Positions 7,601 to 13,942 of a stretch of 24,430 nucleotides of DNA are shown here, in pieces. Origin of the DNA: Bifidobacterium sp. (GTDB lineage Bacteria > Actinomycetota > Actinomycetes > Actinomycetales > Bifidobacteriaceae); contig JAIJEI010000007.1 in NCBI GenBank assembly GCA_022739095.1, positions 1-24,430 of the forward strand, in the 5' to 3' direction. A program made the position numbers and the translations under genes. Position 1 is the first letter of the stretch, and each line of letters opens with the position of its first letter. The notes under the pieces were generated by a model. It saw nothing but the letters and a program-made list of their open reading frames with translations, was not told the origin of the DNA and ran no database searches.

Positions 7601-8939
7601 TGACCTGCTGGAAGTCGGAGGGCTTCGACACGGTCACGTCGAAGCTGAACTCGTAGACATGGTCCATGGGCATCTCGCCCTTGTCCGCCGAACGCGCGGC
7701 CGACACCGTGTTCGACGCCTTGTCCCAATTGATTTCGAACTCGCCGGAAACGTCGCGGTTGCCGTCGATCCTGTCGATGAGCCTGTAGTTGTCCACGGAG
7801 TATTCGACGCCGTTGGGTTCGATCACGTCGCGGAAACGCATCTCGTAGCCGCCGCGGCCGGTGCCGTACGTGATGGTGGTGCGGTTCGTCATCCGGTCGG
7901 CGCTCACGCCGTCCTCGATCTTCTTGACCGGGGGTTCGGGCGGCACCGAGCTCACCTTCCAGGATTCGGCCGGATCGCGGTCCGCGGTGTCCACGGCCGC
8001 CTGCATGCGGCCCTGCTTGGGTACCTGGATGTCGATCCAGTACGTGCCCTCGGCCCAGTGTTCCATGCCGAAATCCTTCGGCGAGGCGAGATCGTCGAGC
8101 TGGGTATCCCCATTGCTCGGGAAGCTGATCGGCTTGCTCACGCTCTTCGCGGGCAGGTAGGGGCCGTTCTCGTAATGGATGATCGCGGTGCCGTTCAACG
8201 TCTCCCTGATCGCGGAACCGCCGTTGTCGGCGTGGATGACGTCGCCGATCGGGTCGGTGGAGCCGACCTGCATGTCGGTCTTCTGCTTGTGGCTGGTGGT
8301 CACGTTCAGCTTGTAATCGACCGGCGGCTGGTTCTGCGCCAGCACGATCACGCGGAACGAGGCGTTCGGGTTGGAGTCGATCGACTCCTGTGCCAGCGAG
8401 TCAACGCTGCGCGTGCCGAGCTTGTCCTTCCACGTGGTCGAGGTCGAGTACTTCTGGCCCTGATACGTGTAGTCGCCCTTCGCCTCGGCCTTCCACTGCG
8501 CCTCCCAACGGTTCTTCGCGTTCGAGCTCACATAGCTGCCGTTGAACGAACCATCCGCCAAGCGCACGTAGCCCACCGCCACCAGACGGCAGTCCGCGTT
8601 CCCCTCACCCGTATAGGAGCGTTGGCACTCATCGATCGCGTCGCTCAAAGTCTTGTTCATGTTCACGAACTGGTTCTGCCCGTTCGCCAGATCGGACGAC
8701 AGACGCACCTTCGCGTCACTCAACGCCGTCTTCATGCCATCCAGCGTGGCCGGCCACGAATCCTTGTAGATCCAATGCACATCGGCCGTCTGCGTCGGAC
8801 CACCGCCCGAACCGCCACCGTCCTCACCGGAACCACCGCCACCGTTATCGGCCAACGCTACCGGAACCAGACAGGCCAGCAACGCCGCGGCGGCGGTGAT
8901 CGACGCCACCGCACCGGCGCCCTTCTTCCCGAACCTCAT
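4644..8939 (-). CDS. LAXTG-anchored multidomain surface adhesin (SspB/PrgB-like)
   Basis: This 1431-residue protein starts at ATG 8939 after AAAGGA; an earlier in-frame ATG at 9179 lies before this and gives no signal peptide. Residues 1-31 are a signal peptide ending PVALA. A Gly-rich linker is followed by a non-repetitive head. From about residues 675, 835, 1015 and 1190 come repeated modules, each opening with P-V-K-K/D-like text and closing with N-K-x-x-N-E-P-like text. These resemble the isopeptide-forming adhesin domains at the C-terminus of antigen I/II, SspB and PrgB. The sortase signal LAHTG is at 1361-1365, then a hydrophobic helix and RRFRR. An unusual 30-odd-residue acidic tail follows the anchor. 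PrgB-type adhesins promote mating-pair contact, and the nearby conjugation genes support that role. Adhesion to host surfaces is an alternative. Confidence 0.8.
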   Translation of the reverse strand: MRFGKKGAGAVASITAAAALLACLVPVALADNGGGGSGEDGGGSGGGPTQTADVHWIYKDSWPATLDGMKTALSDAKVRLSSDLANGQNQFVNMNKTLSDAIDECQRSYTGEGNADCRLVAVGYVRLADGSFNGSYVSSNAKNRWEAQWKAEAKGDYTYQGQKYSTSTTWKDKLGTRSVDSLAQESIDSNPNASFRVIVLAQNQPPVDYKLNVTTSHKQKTDMQVGSTDPIGDVIHADNGGSAIRETLNGTAIIHYENGPYLPAKSVSKPISFPSNGDTQLDDLASPKDFGMEHWAEGTYWIDIQVPKQGRMQAAVDTADRDPAESWKVSSVPPEPPVKKIEDGVSADRMTNRTTITYGTGRGGYEMRFRDVIEPNGVEYSVDNYRLIDRIDGNRDVSGEFEINWDKASNTVSAARSADKGEMPMDHVYEFSFDVTVSKPSDFQQVKDHAWGKWNHEPEADAGKKQFDTWRPNPDKSWIRLNAKGQWEAVIDPKETNRTGADDMTLLDGDRVASVVNGTIAKNLIQAPETLTLTDDWSAADYLFDADDKSKIKVYEADAGTDRESSVTDIANHGRDVTDQWTITMEGTTVTATAGRAYREGLKGLKTAKQVTLLIPGKAAYANGKGAGQVRDDFGKQASDELSFCTAPDGKALTNKGSQTVNTHTIPTNEPKICGYIPPVVKDVVGESSQGGDQASVDGRVVYPGQRLEYRLETQPHLPGNLAYSVSEVAVTDTYDEHLEVDKQTLEVTDLSTGRFIPKTEYETQWNDAQHAVRLVFSDGYVKTNWRNGANPRIIVRFEGTVAKDAPTDTKIGNQWALTLNNMITPSNKVWNEPPDFTPVKKDTQADPSISIDGKTALLGDRIYYRVTIDAKQTNQAYKVWRLGMTDDWDDEYLSLDAKRIEVTDTATGKDATAKFNIAAIDGVAYVYARTADTKVPATGETIKGDPQPRNLKEYAEKKTHDPLKEPAIDQSMLGTSYEASLPMTVIKVTDGHIVKNKATQVVNDTRKDTNEVANPLKPVNPSKDVVVKVDGESIDKRSVYLNGLFLYRLDSSVLPAHRAYQKVTDWSITDPLDTEHDQYTGQWAVYAMRDLTEQGRVIARKGVKIAGSGFDASVYGGELFTLTQDDKGVVTVTATQRMLDLVSGNDESEQAWTAFIQCKRVKTGEHIANRFDETLNGTKRPSNQVETHTPDMTPSLKIEKWDEASGWPAGDRDQVKDALAMQGDTRIVFTITNTSTTDPDTKQGAWYRTKDLNLKDQLVAGDGRVTDLEYPADWDSRVLKPGESVEVRGVLKGVTDHHTDRVTVTGTPLVECVVSDPDPFDGKDETSAPDDAVTIDGMLVCPDTEVVSNTDDWNGYRTGLAHTGAAIQGVIAAAITLLAVGVGLVAARRFRRGNNAAGRHSGTTQPVDAEDADADAVETADSVPGGQSVV

Positions 8940-9160
8940 ACGAAATCCTTTCCCACATACGACAGAAGCGCCCCTCTCCGGGAAAGGGAGGAGACGGGGA
9001 CTCCAGAACCCGCCTCCTCCCGGGTCCCTGGAAGAAAAGCACGCCCGCAAGCCCGACGGCCGGCCGCCGGACCCCGAACGCACCATCAGCATCACCCCGC
9101 GCCAGGTGGTTCTGCGGCGGACAACACAACGTACATGGCGTTTTTGTGGCCAACGGCCAT

Positions 9161-9189
9161 TTGCGACCATTCCGCTCATGAGTTAAAAT
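9161..9189 (+). promoter_or_regulatory. Candidate promoter for the ImmA/IrrE module
   Basis: TTGCGA (9161-9166) and TAAAAT (9184-9189) have exactly 17 bp between them and lie 46 bp before the TTG start at 9235. The rest of the 295-bp gap to the adhesin start shows no recognisable element. No convincing leftward promoter for the adhesin was found in it. Confidence 0.5.
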
Positions 9190-9234
9190 AGGTCGTGAAA
9201 TATTCCATTAGTACTTGATAGCAGGGAAGCGGCA

Positions 9235-10005
9235 TTGAAATATTCATCTGAAGATTTTGTCAATCTGGACGAGGTCCACGCACTTGCGGACGTTCTGACC
9301 CCAATCGGACCGGCACTGTACACCGTTCTTGCCGAGGCGCGTTCGGATCTGGAAACCAGATATCCCGATGATCTGTTCTGGCCCCATCAGAACCGACAGA
9401 ATCTTTCCCGTCTTGTCAACCAACGCACGGCTCGAATTTGGGAACAATATGGTTCTGACGATTGGACGCTTTTTGACCGGAGTGGTTTCCTTCATCTGAG
9501 GGAAAACGAGACCGGCGTGAAGCTGATTCTCCGAAAGGTGGATCCTCTGACTCATGGAGTTCCTAAGTCAAATGCGACCCGTGCCAGCCGTGCATACTTT
9601 TCACAGAGCCAGTGCATCCCGAAGGGACAGTTGCAAGCAGTGGATCCAGGCCTGTTCGACGAAGGAAAGCTGATTCCCGATCTTCACGATATTGGCTTGG
9701 TGTGCACTTGGGATGAGATGACGGATGGAGGTGTATCCATCGTCGTTTATAAGACAGAAGGCCCGGGGCGATACGGCGAAAAGAACCACTATCTATTTAA
9801 ATTCCCGCTATTTGATAGCGTTCGTGGCGATGAGCAATATGAGTTCATTCCACTACAAGAGGATCAGGAAAATCTTCTGCCGAATTTGCTGGCCGATCAG
9901 ACCGATGTCGAAGATGTGGATAATACAGACTCTTCGTCGTCGGAGAAAAATGAGAATGAGGACGCAGGCATGAATTCCGACAATAAAGGAAATGAAGCTA
10001 ACTAG
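9235..10005 (+). CDS. Unknown partner of the ImmA/IrrE regulator
   Basis: The protein has 256 residues with a TTG start (9235) preceded by AGGGAAG. Upstream in-frame starts are closed by a stop at about 9222. No signal peptide or membrane helix is present. The body is mixed alpha/beta (for example LYTVLAEARSDLETRYPDD, then GFLHLRENETGVKLILRKVDP). The last 35 or so residues are acidic and Ser/Asn-rich (VEDVDNTDSSSSEKNENED), probably disordered. It is encoded 45 bp upstream of a fused XRE-ImmA/IrrE gene and transcribed with it. Pairs of an unknown protein with an XRE-COG2856 peptidase have been proposed as toxin-antitoxin or stress-sensing modules, so this could be the effector or the peptidase target. 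The function itself is not recognised. Confidence 0.65.
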   Translation: MKYSSEDFVNLDEVHALADVLTPIGPALYTVLAEARSDLETRYPDDLFWPHQNRQNLSRLVNQRTARIWEQYGSDDWTLFDRSGFLHLRENETGVKLILRKVDPLTHGVPKSNATRASRAYFSQSQCIPKGQLQAVDPGLFDEGKLIPDLHDIGLVCTWDEMTDGGVSIVVYKTEGPGRYGEKNHYLFKFPLFDSVRGDEQYEFIPLQEDQENLLPNLLADQTDVEDVDNTDSSSSEKNENEDAGMNSDNKGNEAN

Positions 10006-10050
10006 GAATAGCTAGTCGTATATAGCATAAATAGATAGAGAGATACTGCA

Positions 10051-11256
10051 ATGTCCACTTTCAATCCAGAAGGGATTGCACTGAAGCAGCGTCTTGCTTT
10101 CAATCCAGAAAGGATTGCACTGGCACGACGCTTGGAGGGCGTCACTCAGAAGGAGTTGTCCACTCGTTCTGGACTATCCCAGGCAAAGCTCAGCAAGCTT
10201 CAGAATGGCATTATTTCCTTTAATGAATCAGATGCGGTGAAATTATCCGGCGCTCTAGACTACCCCATTTCTTATTTCGAGGAATCTGGAACGGTTATCC
10301 CATTATCCGAACTTACATATCGAAAAACATCCAGATCATCTATGGGTGAATTGAATTCGGTTTCTACGGAGTACTCATTACTCATGGATGTAATTCAAAA
10401 ATTATGTCATGTGCTGAAGATGAAAAAAAATCCAGCCGCATGGATTGATGAAATAGCTCCACACGAACAATCGCTCTCCGAAGAGAAAATAGAGAGATTG
10501 GCTATCCGAACACGTGAATGCCTCGGATTAAAGCCTGATGGTGCCGTTCCGAACGTAACCCGCGCAATCGAGCGGGCCGGAATCATTGTTTCTCCGATGA
10601 GATCATTGAATATGCGCGGCGGGGCAAATTTGACTAGCGAGGGAGTGACTGCGCCTTCGTCACAGTGGCATGCCATGTGTATTGGATATTTAGGTAATGG
10701 TGCATTAGGAGGCGATCGTTTACGCTTTACTAAAGCCCATGAACTTGGTCATCTGATCTTGCATCGTTATCGTAAACCTGATTCACCGCAATTAGTGGAG
10801 CGTGAAGCCCATATATTTGCTGGAGCTTTTCTGATTTCGCAATTAGATGCTCGCTTGGTTCTTAAATCCAATTTATCGTTGCGCGATTTTCTTCCAATTA
10901 AGGCAGGATGGGGCATTTCCATTGCTGCGCTTATCTCACGTTCTCACAATTTAGGAATCATCGATCGGCAGAGGTACACCTCCCTCAACATACAACTATC
11001 AGGCAAAGGATGGAAGAAGCAAGAACCTGTACCCGTCGGAATCGAGAATCCGCTATTGCTGAAACAGATGATTACATCGGCATACGGATTTAAGACAGAT
11101 CAAGGACTGAAAATAGATTCTATTGGCTTGGCCAGTGAGTTGGGAGCTCCATTTAGATATCTAGATTACTGGTCCGATGGATTAGATGATGAAGGTATGC
11201 ACTGGGGTATTGCCGCCAATCGCTTTGAGCAAAGACCCAATCGTATGATTGCTTAA
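10051..11256 (+). CDS. XRE-family regulator fused to ImmA/IrrE metallopeptidase
   Basis: In this 401-residue protein, residues about 16-75 form an XRE helix-turn-helix (RIALARRLEGVTQKELSTRSGLSQAKLSKLQNG). A linker follows, then an ImmA/IrrE (M78) peptidase domain with zinc motif HELGH at 230-234 and a downstream acidic residue at E252 in EREAHIFAGAFL. ImmA/IrrE peptidases cleave partner repressors, for example in ICEBs1 and phage or DNA-damage responses. XRE-COG2856 fusions are also common in toxin-antitoxin and defence loci. The first codons carry a 13-codon tandem duplication (see repeat entry). The gene is AT-rich and follows the unknown 256-residue protein, which is the likely partner or substrate. 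Confidence 0.85.
   Translation: MSTFNPEGIALKQRLAFNPERIALARRLEGVTQKELSTRSGLSQAKLSKLQNGIISFNESDAVKLSGALDYPISYFEESGTVIPLSELTYRKTSRSSMGELNSVSTEYSLLMDVIQKLCHVLKMKKNPAAWIDEIAPHEQSLSEEKIERLAIRTRECLGLKPDGAVPNVTRAIERAGIIVSPMRSLNMRGGANLTSEGVTAPSSQWHAMCIGYLGNGALGGDRLRFTKAHELGHLILHRYRKPDSPQLVEREAHIFAGAFLISQLDARLVLKSNLSLRDFLPIKAGWGISIAALISRSHNLGIIDRQRYTSLNIQLSGKGWKKQEPVPVGIENPLLLKQMITSAYGFKTDQGLKIDSIGLASELGAPFRYLDYWSDGLDDEGMHWGIAANRFEQRPNRMIA
10059..10136 (+). repeat. 39-bp in-frame tandem duplication at the XRE-ImmA N-terminus
   Basis: Two 39-bp units (10059-10097 and 10098-10136) encode FNPEGIALKQRLA and FNPERIALARRLE. The second unit is the normal start of the XRE domain in this family, so the first is an extra diverged copy. 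Confidence 0.8.
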
Positions 11257-11299
11257 TCCTTGGTTCTGTCAAATCAACTTTGACATCGGCAACACGTCT

Positions 11300-11331
11300 G
11301 GTTGTTGGCGTTCCCAGGAACGCCAACAACC
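11300..11331 (+). terminator. Long hairpin after the XRE-ImmA gene
   Basis: GGTTGTTGGCGTTCC (11300-11314) is followed by its exact complement at 11317-11331, a near-continuous 15-bp stem 44 bp past the stop. There is no clear T-tract, so it may end transcription only partly. The remaining 332-bp gap (11257-11588) is AT-rich and holds, besides this and the next hairpin, nothing recognised. Confidence 0.5.
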
Positions 11332-11389
11332 TTGGGAAACGAATTGATCATTCACGTCGATTCTAATTTAACAGAACCTAATTTCTACA

Positions 11390-11434
11390 TAGGGTTCTTC
11401 CGTTTCCCTCTTGAGTAAGAGTGGAAGAACCCTA
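11390..11434. repeat. Two-tier inverted repeat between convergent genes
   Basis: TAGGGTTCTTCC (11390-11401) pairs with 11423-11434, and inside it CTCTT (11408-11412) pairs with AAGAG (11417-11421). It lies between convergent transcripts and probably acts as a bidirectional terminator. Confidence 0.45.
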
Positions 11435-11588
11435 TTCTGATATGGTTGAATTGATTTATACTCAAATGGTAATTTAATTTGATATATACCTACTCAACAA
11501 AGAAATGAATTCAATTATCGGAAGCAATGATTTGTAGATTAGATTTTAAGGTGTAGGGCCATACTCGTTTCTCTTTACTTTAATCATT

Positions 11589-11846
11589 CTAATGATTTTC
11601 AGCAATGTGAGTAATGATATAAACGATGACGGCGCCGAAGATGCCAATGGCGGCGAGGATTGCCAGTCTGGTTTCACGGCGTTCCTTGGCCGCCATATCG
11701 GCCTGCCGGTTGGCCAGGGCTTCGGCTTCGGCGGCGACGCCGCTGGCGGCGATGGCCGCGATGTGCGCGCTCATCTGGTCTTCGAGCGTGGAATCCTCGC
11801 TCGTGCCGTCGAAGGGCTCCTCGTTTTCGTTGTGGTTGTCGTTCAT
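11589..11846 (-). CDS. Small single-pass membrane protein, unknown
   Basis: The product is 85 residues, ATG at 11846 with GGAG seven bases upstream. The N-terminal half is acidic and polar (MNDNHNENEEPFDG...), followed by an alanine-rich amphipathic or coiled stretch (AAIAASGVAAEAEALANRQADMAAKERRE). A single C-terminal transmembrane helix comes next (about residues 60-80, LAILAAIGIFGAVIVYIITHI). This is a tail-anchored layout with the N-terminus in the cytoplasm. The gene is last in the leftward operon that carries ParA and the replication-like gene, separated from its upstream neighbour by the longest 4-bp-periodic array. A longer reading to 12146 is an artefact of the repeat array being open in one frame. 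No family is recognised. Confidence 0.6.
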   Translation of the reverse strand: MNDNHNENEEPFDGTSEDSTLEDQMSAHIAAIAASGVAAEAEALANRQADMAAKERRETRLAILAAIGIFGAVIVYIITHIAENH

Positions 11847-11863
11847 GGTTCTGCTCCGTTCCT

Positions 11864-11999
11864 GATTGTTGGATTGTTTGCTTTCCTGATTGTTGGCTTG
11901 CTTGATTGCTTGCTTGATTGCTTGCATGTCCGATTGCCTGCATGCAATCAAGTTTGATTGTTTGATTGTCTGCATGCGGGCTTGTTTGCTTGTCAGCTT
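11864..11999 (-). repeat. 4-bp-periodic repeat array A (34 units)
   Basis: On the plus strand 34 consecutive tetramers, all in one register, are variants of GNTT (GATT, GCTT, GTTT, GCAT, GTTG, GTCT). 32 of 34 begin with G. It fills the gap between the 85- and 135-residue genes and slightly overlaps the stop of the latter. Many GATT units fall eight bases apart. It is read on the transcript as AANC-type repeats. Confidence 0.85.
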
Positions 12000-12400
12000 T
12001 CGTTTTGCCCGGCGAGGATGGACATGCGGGCGGCGATAAGCGCGTGGCGCGCGATCTCCAGATAGAGCTGGTGGCCCTCGCCGTCGCCCCAGAACCGGTC
12101 GAACTGTTCGGTCGGCATCATGCTGGCGGGGTCGAACCCGTTCCACACGCCGCCGCAGAACACCTTCGCCGCCGCGTTCACCTCCTCGTCGGACGGCATG
12201 CCCGGATGCCCCTCCGCGGCGTCCGCGGCCGCGCGCATCTGCGCGCCGAGCACGCGGGCCTGCAATGGCGAGAGCGTGTACGCCAGTCCCGCCGTGGAGC
12301 CCGCGGGGAATCCCGTGTTCACGCCGAGGGTGATGACGTGCGCCTCCTCGCCGATGCTGATCCGGTCGCCGAGCACGGAGACCTCCATCGAATAGTCCAT
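11993..12400 (-). CDS. Conserved-looking unknown protein of the maintenance operon
   Basis: This 135-residue protein starts at ATG 12400 with AGGAGA five bases upstream; a second Met five codons in is possible. Soluble, with no signal or membrane segment. The N-terminal third is strand-rich (MEVSVLGDRISIGEEAHVITLGVNTG), and the middle has helices (LSPLQARVLGAQMRAAADAAE). The C-terminal half includes GGVWNGFDP and ends ARMSILAGQNES. No family is recognised. Its place between ribbon-helix-helix and small membrane protein genes, flanked on both sides by repeat arrays, suggests an accessory maintenance or transfer-control role, but that is only context. Its last codon overlaps array A by three bases. 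Confidence 0.6.
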   Translation of the reverse strand: MDYSMEVSVLGDRISIGEEAHVITLGVNTGFPAGSTAGLAYTLSPLQARVLGAQMRAAADAAEGHPGMPSDEEVNAAAKVFCGGVWNGFDPASMMPTEQFDRFWGDGEGHQLYLEIARHALIAARMSILAGQNES

Positions 12401-12440
12401 AGTGTCTCCTTTCCGCAGACGCATCGGCTTTCGGGATCGC

Positions 12441-12528
12441 GTCTGCATGTTTGACTGCCTGAATGTTTGGTTGTTGGCTTGTTTGCCTGCTGGATTGTCG
12501 GATTGCCTGATTGTTTGATTGTCTGACG
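12441..12528 (-). repeat. 4-bp-periodic repeat array B (22 units)
   Basis: There are 22 tetramers in one register, all beginning with G (GTCT, GCAT, GTTT, GATT, GCCT and variants). They lie between the ribbon-helix-helix gene stop (12531) and the 135-residue gene. The 17-bp end GTTTGATTGTCTGACGG (12513-12529) recurs exactly in array C and, for 12 bp, in array A. Confidence 0.85.
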
Positions 12529-12530
12529 GG

Positions 12531-12770
12531 TTACGGCTCGTCGTCGCTGTCGAGTCGGTCGAGCTCGCGTTCGATGGCGTCGCGCAGGAGCTGCTGCATG
12601 GGCAGGTCGTGCGCGGCGGCCGTGGTCTTGAGCCGGGTCTTGAGCGACACGGGTATGCGCAGTGAGAGCATGACCAACGGTTCGCCCGTGGCCTTGGAGG
12701 TCTTGTTCTGTTGGCGCAGCACGTCGTCGAACGGTACCGGTCGTGCCAGTGGCTGGTAGTTGCCCTGCAT
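12531..12770 (-). CDS. Ribbon-helix-helix protein, likely ParG/omega-type centromere binder
   Basis: This 79-residue protein begins at ATG 12770 with AGGAG seven bases upstream. Its first 30 residues are polar and flexible (MQGNYQPLARPVPFDDVLRQQ), followed by a strand and two helices (about 34-68): PLVMLSLRIPVSLKTRLKTT then AAAHDLPMQQLLRDAIEREL. This is the CopG/Arc-like ribbon-helix-helix layout. It starts four bases after the ParA stop. ParA followed by a small RHH protein is the arrangement of type Ib partition systems (ParF-ParG, delta-omega), where the RHH protein binds short repeated boxes at the centromere, represses the operon and stimulates ParA ATPase through its flexible N-terminus. 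The neighbouring tetramer arrays are the obvious candidate binding sites. Confidence 0.75.
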   Translation of the reverse strand: MQGNYQPLARPVPFDDVLRQQNKTSKATGEPLVMLSLRIPVSLKTRLKTTAAAHDLPMQQLLRDAIERELDRLDSDDEP

Positions 12771-12774
12771 GGTC

Positions 12775-13371
12775 TCACTCCTGCTTTCCGGCGATCTGCT
12801 GGAGTTCTGTGACGAGGTCGCGGTATTCGCCCAGCTGGTGCGGGTTGGTGCCGAGCGAACGCTTGTAGGACTGGGCCTTCGGCACGATCGTGTCGAACCG
12901 GGGAGTGTCCATGGCGTTGAGGGCGTCCATGGTGTCGCGGAACGCCTTCGTGTTGCGTTCGGCCTTGACCAGCAGCAGCGCGTCGGGCGTGCTCATCCTG
13001 GCCATGTCGAGGGTGCTCCATGCCTGCTGGAGGTCCATGGGCGAGTCCGACGCCGGCACGATCACGAAGTCGGCCGCCTTGATGGCCATGTCCAGGGTCG
13101 GTCCCTGCGGCGGCGCGTCAATGATCGTCCATTCGTCCGGGTCGGCTCCCGCGGCGAGCTGGCGGAGCGTGGCCTGGTTGGCGGGCAGCACGTCGAACGT
13201 CAGGGGGTCCGCGGTCTGTTCCGCGGCTGCGGCCCACAGGCTCGCGCTGGACTGCGGGTCCGCGTCGTACACGACGGCCCTGCCGCCCCTGGAAACGATG
13301 ACCGAGGCGATGTAGATGCTGGACGTGGTCTTCGCGACCCCGCCCTTGGCGTTGGCTATGGCGATGCGCAT
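12775..13371 (-). CDS. parA: ParA-type partition ATPase
   Basis: The protein has 198 residues, ATG at 13371 preceded by AAGGAGA. The deviant Walker A motif KGGVAKTT lies at residues 9-16 right at the N-terminus (MRIAIANAKGGVAKTTS), then the switch I region YDADPQ (about 39-44) and Walker B TIIDAPP (about 86-92). The absence of an N-terminal DNA-binding domain and the short length mark a type Ib ParA (ParF/delta/Soj-like). Such proteins move DNA cargo by ATP-dependent patterning on the nucleoid. It is followed after four bases by the RHH gene, its presumed partner, and preceded by WhiB. This points to an element that exists at least sometimes as a replicating circle. Confidence 0.9.
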   Translation of the reverse strand: MRIAIANAKGGVAKTTSSIYIASVIVSRGGRAVVYDADPQSSASLWAAAAEQTADPLTFDVLPANQATLRQLAAGADPDEWTIIDAPPQGPTLDMAIKAADFVIVPASDSPMDLQQAWSTLDMARMSTPDALLLVKAERNTKAFRDTMDALNAMDTPRFDTIVPKAQSYKRSLGTNPHQLGEYRDLVTELQQIAGKQE

Positions 13372-13414
13372 TCGTTCTTCTCCTTTGCGACTGCCGGATA
13401 TCATGCGAACCCGG

Positions 13415-13942
13415 TCAGTCGGTCGCTTGATTGTCCGCTTGTCTGATTGCTTGGATTCCTGCTTGTTTGAATGTTTGATTGTCTGACGGCTCATGCGGGG
13501 CGGGGCGATCGGCCGTCCTGCCCCGTGCGCGCAGGCGTCGTTGCTGGCGTTCGGCGCTGGCCTCGCCGGTGGCTTCGTCGAACACGTTCCGGTGGGCGCG
13601 TATCCAGTCCGTGAGCAGCCGCCAGCGTTGCGGCCACGGCAGGCCGCGGTCCCGGCAGGGGACGCCGTCGGCTTCGGCCATGCGCGCGATCCTGCGCCGG
13701 TCGGTGCACACCTTGCCGCCGTACACGCCCCATTCGAGTCCGCCGCTGGCCGCGTAGGCCAGGCATTCGGCGCGTACCGGGCATCGTTCGCACACGGCCT
13801 TGGCGACCGAGTGGAACGCCTTCGCGTCGCCGGGACGGTGCTCGAACTCCAGCGACCACAGGTAGTCGGACCATGGTTGCGGGAAGTCGCGGCATTCGCC
13901 GGCCTTCTTCCACGCCTCAAGACGCTGCCCGTCCCCGCTCAT
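13415..13942 (-). CDS. WhiB-family iron-sulfur regulator with a repeat-encoded tail
   Basis: This 175-residue protein starts at ATG 13942, overlapping the stop of the replication-like gene (ATGA). The WhiB core is complete: Cys in KAGECRDFP, the pair CERCPVRAEC, and the G-E/V-W loop (GLEWGVYGG) followed by a basic segment (RRRIARM). WhiB proteins bind a 4Fe-4S cluster through four Cys and regulate transcription with sigma factor; they are confined to Actinobacteria and their phages and plasmids. The C-terminal 24 or so residues (SDNQTFKQAGIQAIRQADNQ...) are encoded by array C, so the repeat has been captured as a polar tail. It may regulate conjugation or maintenance genes of the element. Confidence 0.85.
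   Translation of the reverse strand: MSGDGQRLEAWKKAGECRDFPQPWSDYLWSLEFEHRPGDAKAFHSVAKAVCERCPVRAECLAYAASGGLEWGVYGGKVCTDRRRIARMAEADGVPCRDRGLPWPQRWRLLTDWIRAHRNVFDEATGEASAERQQRRLRARGRTADRPAPHEPSDNQTFKQAGIQAIRQADNQATD
13425..13492 (-). repeat. 4-bp-periodic repeat array C (17 units)
   Basis: There are 17 tetramers in one register, 16 beginning with G, between WhiB and ParA. Unlike arrays A and B it lies inside a coding sequence, the WhiB C-terminus. It shares the 17-bp block GTTTGATTGTCTGACGG (13473-13489) with array B. Confidence 0.85.

Noticed and set aside
5961..9191. 1076-codon open frame on the plus strand opposite the adhesin
   Set aside because: It is the mirror of a GC-rich gene: no ribosome site, repetitive Val/Gly/Arg/Leu text without family character, and it ends in intergenic DNA. 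The minus-strand frame has a signal peptide, repeat modules and sortase signal.
11864..11999. CRISPR array
   Set aside because: The units are 4 bp with no spacer-repeat alternation of CRISPR size, and no cas genes are present.
11847..12146. Upstream extension of the 85-residue gene (text such as QTIKQSN, ANNQESKQSNNQ)
   Set aside because: This is translation of repeat array A and of the neighbouring gene in another frame. The ribosome site sits at the internal ATG 11846.
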